In this document: piece by piece, positions 1-7,086 of the stretch
How the letters are laid out: each line of letters starts with the position of its first letter
How positions within the stretch are numbered: position 1 is the first letter of the stretch
NCBI GenBank assembly: GCA_023422975.1
Contig: JAFAGF010000137.1
Location: 1 to 10,234, forward strand
DNA: 10,234 nt
Origin: Pseudomonadota bacterium
Lineage (GTDB): Bacteria; Pseudomonadota; Gammaproteobacteria; Burkholderiales; Burkholderiaceae_C
Direction: 5' to 3'
Notes under the pieces: generated by a model
Databases searched by the model: none
What the model was told of the DNA's origin: nothing
The model's input: only the letters and a program-made list of their open reading frames with translations
Program-made: the position numbers and the translations under genes

Positions 1-498
1 TTGGATGAAGCAACCTTGGAATTTGCCGAGCGTGTGTTTGATGCGGCGCGCCAAGGGGATGCGCAGCAACTGGCGCTGTGGCTGGAAAACGGTCTGCCTG
101 CCACGCTGCGCAATGCCAAGGGTGATAGTTTGCTGATGCTGGCCAGCTACTACGGCCACGGTGAAGCGGCCAAGGTGTTGCTGCAGCATGGTGCTGATGC
201 GCAGGTGCCCAACGGACGCGGTCAGACACCGCTGGCGGGTGCTGCATTTAAGGGCGATGTGGAAATGACGCGCTTGTTGCTGGAGTACGGTGCGCAGGTG
301 GATGGGCCATCGCCCGATGGCCGTACGCCGCTGATGTTTGCGGCCATGTTCAACCGCACGGATATTGTGGCGCTGCTGCTGGAGCGGGGCGCGCAGATTG
401 ACAGAGCCGATCACCAGGGAACGACAGCGTTGGCGTGTGCGGTGGCGATGAATGCCCATGATGCAGTGGCGTTGCTGCAGCAAAAAATGGCGGTTTAA
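1..498 (+). CDS. Ankyrin-repeat protein, possibly cut at the 5' end by the window edge
   Basis: A 165-residue frame opening with TTG at the first base and ending in TAA at 496-498. It holds about four ankyrin repeats: roughly residues 41-72, 74-106, 107-139 and a shorter capping repeat at 140-161, with a degenerate helix pair at 8-35. The repeat hallmarks are visible as G-x-T-P-L at 74-78 and 107-111 (GQTPL, GRTPL), followed by a helix pair and ending in LLL-x-x-GA. No signal peptide or membrane segment is seen, so a soluble cytoplasmic protein is likely. Ankyrin repeats mediate protein-protein contacts; the partner cannot be read from sequence. Small bacterial proteins of this kind often lie beside catalase genes (AnkB in Pseudomonas), but the upstream neighbour is outside the window. 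TTG may be the true start, or the frame may continue upstream; no ribosome binding site can be checked. Confidence 0.88.
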   Translation: MDEATLEFAERVFDAARQGDAQQLALWLENGLPATLRNAKGDSLLMLASYYGHGEAAKVLLQHGADAQVPNGRGQTPLAGAAFKGDVEMTRLLLEYGAQVDGPSPDGRTPLMFAAMFNRTDIVALLLERGAQIDRADHQGTTALACAVAMNAHDAVALLQQKMAV

Positions 499-574
499 GT
501 GTTGCTCTTATTTTGAGAGCTTCTTGCGCAGTCATTAAGCCATTTTTAGGTATAAAAAAGCTTCATGTGTTGTA

Positions 575-601
575 GGGGCGGCGCAAGCTGCTCCTTTTTT
601 T
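575..601 (+). terminator. Rho-independent terminator after the ankyrin gene
   Basis: An 8-base stem (575-582 with 587-594, two G-T wobbles) closes on a GCAA tetraloop of the GNRA type and is followed directly by seven T residues at 595-601. It lies 77 bases after the ankyrin stop codon and points along the + strand. The stem contains the 14-base string found again at 2461-2474, so the terminator may have formed from a dispersed intergenic repeat. Confidence 0.85.
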
Positions 602-662
602 ATGTATGGCGGGCGGCGTTTGGCATGCCGTGGTTCGTCTGCACAGGCATGGTTAGGGCATG

Positions 663-693
663 AAAAAAGCCGCCTTCGCAAGGAAAGCGGCTT
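663..693 (-). terminator. Terminator after the Bug-type receptor gene
   Basis: Inverted arms AAGCCGC (667-673) and GCGGCTT (687-693), with a small inner CTT/AAG stem, are followed on the minus strand by an uninterrupted T run (A run at 663-668 on +). It lies 38 bases past the stop codon of the minus-strand Bug gene and is in the right orientation to end it. Confidence 0.85.
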
Positions 694-730
694 GGTAAGC
701 AGTGGCGCAGGCGTGCGCCATGTTGCTGGA

Positions 731-1705
731 TTAGTCGGCCGTAGCGCCGGAGGCCTTTACTGCAGCGCCCCACTTCTTGATGTCTGCATCAATCAAGGCA
801 GTGAATTCAGCGGTGCTCAGACCATAGGCTTCGGCGCCCAGATCGGAGATTTTTTGCTTGACGTTGTCTTGCGCCAGGATGTCGCGTACATAGCCATTCA
901 TGCGCTCGGCCAGTTCCTTGGGTAGGTTCTTGGAGCCGATCATGCCGTACCAGGGCTCCACCTCAAAGTCGGTGTAGCCCAGCTCGTGCAGGCTCTTGAC
1001 GCCGGGGAACTTGGGCGATGCGTGCTTGCTGGTGATAGCTAGCGCCTTGAGCTTGCCGCCGTCGATCTGGGGCTTCAGTGGCACGGGGTTGTCGATGCCG
1101 TACTGCACTTCATTGGCCATCAGCGCAATGATCAAAGGTGCAGAGCCCTTGTAAGGAATGTGGGGCGACTTGGCCTTGGCCTGCATGTGGAACATTTCCG
1201 CAATCATGTGCTGGGGCGAGCCCGCACCGGCAGAGCCGAAGTTCAGTTTGTCGGCCTTGATTTGCTTGACCAGCTCATCGACGCTGTTGATTCCCGACGT
1301 GGTACCGGTCACCAGCAGGAACGGAGCCTTGGCGATGGGAGTGATGGGTGTCAGATCGGTCTTGGGGTTGTAGGGCACGCTCTTGTACAGCGACGGCGAG
1401 ATCACCACGGGGCTGCTGGAGCCGACCAGGAAGGTGCCGCCATCGGGCTTGGCGCGGCTGACAAACGCGGTGGCGATGTTGCCGTTGGCGCCGGGCTTGC
1501 TTTCCACGATCACGGACGCTTCAATGCGCTTTTCCAGCTCAATGGCCACGATGCGCGCCAGCATGTCGCTGGTGCCACCGGGTGCATAAGGCTGCACCAA
1601 AGTGATGGTCTTGACGGGCCAGGCGTCTTTGGCCTGTGCCAGTGTAGGCAGACCAGCGGCCACGGTCAGTGCGGCGGTTGCGGCCAAAACGGTTCTACGA
1701 AACAT
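731..1705 (-). CDS. Bug-family periplasmic solute receptor (tripartite tricarboxylate transporter type)
   Basis: A 324-residue secreted binding protein, the usual size for the Bug/TctC family. I chose ATG at 1705 rather than the longer frame to 1861 because AAGGAG sits five bases upstream and a clean signal peptide follows: RR near the N terminus, a hydrophobic stretch, and A-Q-A at 23-25 before mature KDAWPVK. Family signatures are PYAPGGTSD at 39-47 (the ligand-gripping loop), AKPDG, the N-G-N-I-A segment, the HIPYKGSAP motif and GGKLKALAIT. Bug proteins capture carboxylates, amino acids or amides in the periplasm and classically hand them to TctA/TctB membrane proteins. None is encoded here, so this is an orphan receptor, which is common in Burkholderiales, and the ligand cannot be predicted. 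It is a single-gene unit with its own terminator and paired inverted repeats upstream (1750-1787). Confidence 0.93.
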   Translation of the reverse strand: MFRRTVLAATAALTVAAGLPTLAQAKDAWPVKTITLVQPYAPGGTSDMLARIVAIELEKRIEASVIVESKPGANGNIATAFVSRAKPDGGTFLVGSSSPVVISPSLYKSVPYNPKTDLTPITPIAKAPFLLVTGTTSGINSVDELVKQIKADKLNFGSAGAGSPQHMIAEMFHMQAKAKSPHIPYKGSAPLIIALMANEVQYGIDNPVPLKPQIDGGKLKALAITSKHASPKFPGVKSLHELGYTDFEVEPWYGMIGSKNLPKELAERMNGYVRDILAQDNVKQKISDLGAEAYGLSTAEFTALIDADIKKWGAAVKASGATAD

Positions 1706-1710
1706 ATCCA

Positions 1711-1716
1711 CTCCTT
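1711..1716 (-). promoter_or_regulatory. Ribosome binding site of the Bug gene
   Basis: AAGGAG on the minus strand, five bases before ATG at 1705. It fixes the start of the receptor gene and rules out the 52-residue N-terminal extension that the open frame would allow. Confidence 0.85.
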
Positions 1717-1749
1717 GTGATTGGCGCCACGGCATGGGCGGCGTCAAAT

Positions 1750-1787
1750 GATCGCGATAGCGATCCAAAACAGTGCAATCACTGTTT
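1750..1787. promoter_or_regulatory. Two adjacent perfect inverted repeats upstream of the Bug gene
   Basis: Arms GATCGC/GCGATC (1750-1755 and 1760-1765, spacer GATA) lie beside arms AAACAGTG/CACTGTTT (1768-1775 and 1780-1787, spacer CAAT). They are 45-82 bases upstream of the receptor start codon, where an operator or a structured 5' leader would be expected. The second repeat has 8-base arms with no mismatch. The cognate regulator is unknown, and I could not place a convincing -35/-10 pair nearby. Confidence 0.5.
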
Positions 1788-1991
1788 GTGAATCGGCTGG
1801 AACCCTTAAATACTAACCCCCGGTCTTCTATAAGAAAGGACAAAAACCGCGACCTAGTCACAATTGGTGATGTGGATATTACGTAGAAAACGGTGTTTTT
1901 TTCAGGGGGCGATTTTGCGTTTTGCAGTGTGAAAAATGTTGCGTTGCAGCATGATTTTCAAAGGGAATTTGGCACTGCTTCAAATGCATGC

Positions 1992-2007
1992 CCAGCACTA
2001 GTACTGG
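1992..2007. other. Near-perfect 16-base palindrome just after the cupin stop codon
   Basis: The 16 bases from CCAG to CTGG are self-complementary except for one pair and end one base before the TGA (2009-2011) of the minus-strand cupin gene. No T run follows on the minus strand, so it is a poor intrinsic terminator. It could be a weak transcription-end hairpin or a protein site. The rest of the gap to the Bug gene shows no gene. Confidence 0.3.
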
Positions 2008-2008
2008 C

Positions 2009-2374
2009 TCAACGCCCGGTCTGCGCGATGAAAAAAACTTTTTTGACGCGTTCGACCACTTCCCAGTGGCCTGCAAAACCTTCGGGCAGGACAAAGCTGT
2101 CACCTGCACCAAAGCTGTGTGGGGTGCCGTCCGGGTCGACGATGCGGCAGCTACCTTCCAGGATGTGGCAAAACTCCACATAGCCAGCGCAGTTGGAACG
2201 GAATGCGCCTGCAGTGGCTTCCCACACACCGCTGCTGAGCATGCCTTGCTGTGCTTGAAAGCTTTCCAGCGTTTGGTAGGTGGTGTTGCCGTGGATGGGG
2301 CGGCTGGGCTGGCCGGGCTTGGCGCGCGAGAGGTCTTGGGTTTCGATGCGAACGAGTTTGGGTGCTGTAGTCAT
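2009..2374 (-). CDS. Small single-domain cupin protein, EutQ-like (cupin_3 type)
   Basis: A 121-residue soluble protein made almost entirely of one double-stranded beta-helix domain (about residues 45-116). The cupin_3 pattern is clear: G-V-W-E at 49-52, then Y-V-E-F-C-H-I-L-E-G around 65-74, then GDSFVLPEG at 91-99 followed by GHWEV, and a closing V-F-F-I strand. As in other cupin_3 proteins, the classical H-x-H metal motif is not conserved (the equivalent stretch reads N-C-A-G-Y-V-E), so a metal-dependent oxygenase role is doubtful. Related domains occur in EutQ and (S)-ureidoglycine aminohydrolase-like proteins, but this single small domain does not allow a reaction to be named. ATG at 2374 gives the family-typical N terminus, although no good ribosome binding site precedes it. 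It appears to be transcribed alone. An inverted repeat lies upstream (2426-2457). Confidence 0.88.
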   Translation of the reverse strand: MTTAPKLVRIETQDLSRAKPGQPSRPIHGNTTYQTLESFQAQQGMLSSGVWEATAGAFRSNCAGYVEFCHILEGSCRIVDPDGTPHSFGAGDSFVLPEGFAGHWEVVERVKKVFFIAQTGR

Positions 2375-2425
2375 GGTGATGGGGCAATGAAAAAAGGAGC
2401 GGCTGGCGCTGGTGCAGGCTCAATT

Positions 2426-2457
2426 TTGATGTGATTTGGATTGGCATCCAAGATCAA
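2426..2457. promoter_or_regulatory. Nested inverted repeat upstream of the cupin gene
   Basis: Inner arms TTGGAT/ATCCAA (2436-2441 and 2446-2451, four-base spacer) are enclosed by outer arms TTGAT/ATCAA (2426-2430 and 2453-2457). It sits 52-83 bases upstream of the cupin start codon, in a 223-base gap with no other gene. It is a possible operator or leader hairpin; no regulator can be named. Confidence 0.35.
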
Positions 2458-2460
2458 GTC

Positions 2461-2480
2461 GGCGCAAGCTGCTCTTATTT
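2461..2480. repeat. Dispersed intergenic repeat copy (GCGCAAGC-type)
   Basis: Bases 2461-2474 are identical to 580-593 (14 of 14), and 2470-2480 are identical to 503-513 (11 of 11), so this copy joins two pieces found separately after the ankyrin gene. A more diverged relative lies near 4478-4515. All copies are between genes. I associate such elements with Comamonadaceae genomes, but copy number cannot be tested here. Confidence 0.5.
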
Positions 2481-2534
2481 CTGTTGCATCGCTTCAAAGG
2501 AGTGCCGCACCGCGTGGGCCATACCCCGCCCAGC

Positions 2535-2557
2535 AAAAGGCCTGCACAAGGCAGGCC
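2535..2557 (-). terminator. Terminator after the NMT1-like receptor gene
   Basis: Perfect 7-base arms GGCCTGC/GCAGGCC (2539-2545 and 2551-2557) with a five-base loop, followed on the minus strand by TTTT (2535-2538). It lies 40 bases past the stop codon of the minus-strand receptor gene. Confidence 0.8.
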
Positions 2558-2597
2558 TGGTCTGCGTTCACACCGCTTAACGCTGGCGCGCGCTGGT

Positions 2598-3626
2598 TTA
2601 GCGCTGGGGCAGGATGTCCAACTCTGCCGCGCTGGGCAAGAAGCTGCCGTTCCACACTGCTTGCACGGGGATGGGGTGCTTGGTGGCGTAGGCCTTGGCG
2701 ACTTGCTCAGCCATCAGCTTCAGGCGTTCGGGGTTGAGCTGGCCAAAACCTTCTTTGCGTGCGCCTGCACTGTCGATGGCGGTTTCAATGGTCAACTTCA
2801 GGCGCTGAACTTCCAGCGGTGCGTTCACCAGGCCATCCTTGGCTTTCATGGAGGCAATGGCCGCTTCCGGGTTGGCAATGCCTTCCTTGGCGCCCTTGGC
2901 AAAGGCCTTCAAAAATGCGCGCACAGCCTCGGGTTTTTCGGCAATCAGCTTGGGGCTGGCGATGATGACATTGCCGTACAGCTGCACGCCGTGGGTGGCA
3001 TAGGGTAGCACCACCACGTCTTCGCGCTTCACGCCGCGTGCCTCCAGGTTCAGCAGGCTGGTGAAGGTGTAGCCAGTCACGGCATCGAGCTCACCGCGCA
3101 CCAGCATGGTTTCGCGCAGCGGCGGGTCCATGGTGGTCCATTGCACGGGGCCCACACCGTTGGCCTGCGCAAAAATGGGGAAGGTGCGGCGGCCTGCATC
3201 AAAAATGGGCGCCCCCAGCTTTTTGCCGGTCAGGTCGGCTGCCTTGGTGATACCGGATTGCCTCAGCGCCATCACCGAAGCCGGTGTGGTGTTGTAGATC
3301 ACCATGATGGCCACGGGCTTGATAGGCGCTTCGGGGTTGTTGGCGTGGAACTCCATCAGCGCGGCCAGGTCGGCAAAGCCCAGATCGTGCGTGCCCGAGG
3401 CCACGCGCTGGATGGCGCCAGCGCCGCTGGCGGCTTCCACGTTCACATCCAGCCCCACTTCCTTGAAGTAGCCTTTTTGTTCCGGGTGCACAAACAGGGC
3501 GGCCGGGCCTTCAAAGCGCCAGTCCAACTGGAACTTCAAGGGTGTGGTTTGGGCATGGGCGCTGCCCAGGGCAGAAGTGGCCAGCAGGGCGGCAGCAGCG
3601 GTCTGGAGAAATTGGCGTTTGCGCAT
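2598..3626 (-). CDS. NMT1/THI5-like ABC-type periplasmic substrate-binding protein
   Basis: A 342-residue binding protein of the NMT1/THI5/SsuA fold, of normal length. The N terminus is a signal peptide: RKR, a hydrophobic core, and A-H-A at 23-25 before QTTPLKF. The domain opens with the family hallmark LDWRFEGPAAL at 34-44, then GYFKEVGLDV at 52-61, the stretch V-A-S-G-T-H-D-L-G-F-A-D at 75-86 matching the usual ASG-x-x-DxGxxD pattern, and GKKLGAP at 134-140 starting the second lobe. Relatives capture sulfonates, pyrimidine precursors of thiamin, riboflavin or nitrogenous rings and feed an ABC importer. No permease or ATPase gene lies in the window, so the partner is encoded elsewhere and the ligand is open. 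The gene is divergent from a flavin-reductase-like gene across 140 bases. ATG at 3626 is chosen for the signal peptide; no strong ribosome binding site is visible. Confidence 0.92.
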   Translation of the reverse strand: MRKRQFLQTAAAALLATSALGSAHAQTTPLKFQLDWRFEGPAALFVHPEQKGYFKEVGLDVNVEAASGAGAIQRVASGTHDLGFADLAALMEFHANNPEAPIKPVAIMVIYNTTPASVMALRQSGITKAADLTGKKLGAPIFDAGRRTFPIFAQANGVGPVQWTTMDPPLRETMLVRGELDAVTGYTFTSLLNLEARGVKREDVVVLPYATHGVQLYGNVIIASPKLIAEKPEAVRAFLKAFAKGAKEGIANPEAAIASMKAKDGLVNAPLEVQRLKLTIETAIDSAGARKEGFGQLNPERLKLMAEQVAKAYATKHPIPVQAVWNGSFLPSAAELDILPQR

Positions 3627-3766
3627 GGTTCAACACAATCAAAGGGTTAGGGTGCACTGCTTGAGCAAAATCAATGCCTGAATTGCATACACAATTGGCA
3701 TGCAAGTTGCGACGTGCAGTGCAATTGCCCTGTCTGGCATGCACAAGGCGACAGAAACGGACACCC
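3627..3766. promoter_or_regulatory. Divergent intergenic control region with repeated elements
   Basis: This 140-base gap must hold the promoters of both the NMT1-like receptor (minus) and the flavin-reductase-like gene (plus). It contains an inverted repeat TTGCAT/ATGCAA (3683-3688 and 3700-3705, 11-base spacer), a direct repeat GGCATGCA (3697-3704 and 3736-3743), and the self-complementary GCAATTGC (3721-3728). This density of related CAATTG/GCATGCA words suggests a shared operator array, but I cannot assign -35/-10 boxes or a regulator with confidence. Confidence 0.5.
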
Positions 3767-4420
3767 ATGACTGAAATCGATTTCTCTACCCTGGGCGCGT
3801 ATGAGCGCTACAAACTCATGGCCAGCCTGATCGTGCCGCGGCCCATTGCACTGGTGACGACCTTGGCTGAGGACGGCACGGTGAATGCCGCGCCTTTCAG
3901 CATGTTCAACATGGTGGGTGAAGACCCACCGGTGGTGATGTTGAGTGTGAACAAGCTGCAAGACGGTCAGCTCAAAGACACGGCCGCGCACATTCTGCGC
4001 ACCAAAGAGTTTGTGGTGCATCTGGCCGATGAACCCATTGCGGCGGCCATGCACCGCTGTGGTGACCGCCTGCCTGTGACCGAAAGCGAGCTGGCCTACA
4101 CCGGGTTGAGTACCGTGCCCTCACACAGCGTGCAGGTGCCGCGCATTGCGCAGGCACCGGTGGCCTTTGAATGCGTGCTGCATGAGTTGATGGAAACCGA
4201 CAGCCGCTACGTTTTCATTGGCCGCGTGCAGTGGCTGGCCGTGCGTGACGGGCTGGTGGATACTGAAACGTGGCGCGTGAAGCTACAGGATTACTTTCCC
4301 GTGGGCCGTTTTGGTGCCAGCTTTTATGTGACCTGCCGTGAGCGCTTTGCCATTGAGGCTGATGCAGGCAAGGCCGCCATGCAGGCAGGCAGCGCGAGTA
4401 CCACCATTGATGAAATGTGA
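3767..4420 (+). CDS. Flavin-reductase-like FMN-binding split-barrel protein
   Basis: A 217-residue soluble protein whose first 190 residues match the flavin-reductase-like split barrel. Visible features are LIVPRPIALVTT at 21-32, where P-R-P-I-A/V is the family opener, then G-T-V-N-A-A-P-F-S at 37-45 and PPVVMLS at 54-60, the phosphate-side FMN region, then K-D-T-x-x-N/H-I at 70-76, and a second half with V-A-F-E-C (132-136) and I-G-R-V (151-154). Members bind FMN; some reduce free flavin with NAD(P)H for a partner monooxygenase, others have unknown roles. No monooxygenase is nearby. The ATG at 3767 is preferred over an in-frame ATG at 3674 because the extension is Cys/Arg-rich and overlaps the divergent control region; only a weak GGA precedes it. 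The divergent receptor hints that both may handle the same compound (inference). Confidence 0.87.
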   Translation: MTEIDFSTLGAYERYKLMASLIVPRPIALVTTLAEDGTVNAAPFSMFNMVGEDPPVVMLSVNKLQDGQLKDTAAHILRTKEFVVHLADEPIAAAMHRCGDRLPVTESELAYTGLSTVPSHSVQVPRIAQAPVAFECVLHELMETDSRYVFIGRVQWLAVRDGLVDTETWRVKLQDYFPVGRFGASFYVTCRERFAIEADAGKAAMQAGSASTTIDEM

Positions 4421-4421
4421 G

Positions 4422-4515
4422 CTGCAAGTGCTGGATATATTTAGGTTTCAAATGGATTTGTATCTGAAACCTAGTATTTGCAAGCGCTAGAAGCTACAAC
4501 AATCAAAGCGCTATA
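4422..4515. repeat. Palindrome flanked by direct repeats in the flavin-reductase / malic-enzyme gap
   Basis: Nine-base perfect arms TAGGTTTCA/TGAAACCTA (4442-4450 and 4465-4473, 14-base loop) are flanked by near-identical direct repeats TGCAAGTGCT and TGCAAGCGCT at about 4423-4432 and 4479-4488. It continues into a stretch with AGCGCTA-type words to 4515. No T run follows the stem, and the real terminator lies 3' of it. It looks like a degenerate intergenic repeat unit rather than a gene or an insertion sequence; no open frame spans it. Confidence 0.5.
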
Positions 4516-4530
4516 GTCTGAGTGCAGATG

Positions 4531-4564
4531 AAAAAAAGCCCTTGGCATGTGCCAAGGGCTTTTT
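4531..4564. terminator. Bidirectional terminator between the flavin-reductase and malic-enzyme genes
   Basis: Perfect 11-base arms (4537-4547 and 4550-4560, core GCCCTTGGC) are bounded by seven A residues on the left and a T run on the right, so the hairpin has a T tail on either strand. The two convergent genes end at 4420 (+) and 4596 (-), so one structure can stop both. Confidence 0.92.
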
Positions 4565-4595
4565 GTTTCAGCCGTGCCGCGCAGGGCGGCGGGGC

Positions 4596-6893
<2,298 letters not shown>

Positions 6894-6918
6894 ACAAAAA
6901 TCTGGTGAATCTGACTCG

Positions 6919-6958
6919 GCAAGCTATGGTGCTTGCTTACCTAGAGCTTACTCTAGGT
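6919..6958. promoter_or_regulatory. Two tandem inverted repeats upstream of maeB
   Basis: Arms GCAAGC/GCTTGC (6919-6924 and 6931-6936, six-base spacer) are followed two bases later by perfect 8-base arms ACCTAGAG/CTCTAGGT (6939-6946 and 6951-6958, four-base spacer). They start 26 bases upstream of the maeB ATG. The second has the size and symmetry of a dimeric-regulator operator, and a TTGATA element lies just beyond it on the minus strand (6970-6975), although no good -10 box is paired with it. It could equally be a leader hairpin. Confidence 0.5.
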
Positions 6959-7015
6959 CGTGTGTCTGCTATCAATGAACCTATGGTGCGCTGCAATATG
7001 CGTCACCGCATGCAC

Positions 7016-7039
7016 AAACCCCGGCTGGATAGGCCGGGG
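7016..7039 (-). terminator. Probable terminator after the NCS2 permease gene
   Basis: Perfect 7-base arms CCCCGGC/GCCGGGG (7019-7025 and 7033-7039, seven-base loop), with only TTT following on the minus strand. It lies 48 bases past the permease stop codon. The strong G/C stem supports termination, but the short T run makes it weaker than the others here. A smaller CGCCC/GGGCG pair lies at 7048-7066. Confidence 0.6.
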
Positions 7040-7086
7040 CTGCGGGGCGCCCAAATAAGCTGGGCGAGGAGCTAGATCAGGATGCT

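Noticed and set aside
1706..1861. A possible 52-residue N-terminal extension of the Bug receptor.
   Set aside because: It would bury the signal peptide, and a strong AAGGAG sits five bases before the internal ATG at 1705.
2009..2374. Naming the cupin as EutQ or as ureidoglycine aminohydrolase.
   Set aside because: It is a single short domain with no ethanolamine or allantoin genes adjacent; the fold is clear but the reaction is not.
3674..3766. A possible 31-residue N-terminal extension of the flavin-reductase-like protein.
   Set aside because: The extension is Cys/Arg-rich, unlike the family, and overlaps the repeat-rich divergent control region.
6933..6975. A MerR-type promoter on the + strand around the ACCTAGAG palindrome.
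   Set aside because: TTGCTT precedes the palindrome, but the base string at the required 19-20 base spacing is not a -10 box, and no plus-strand gene follows.
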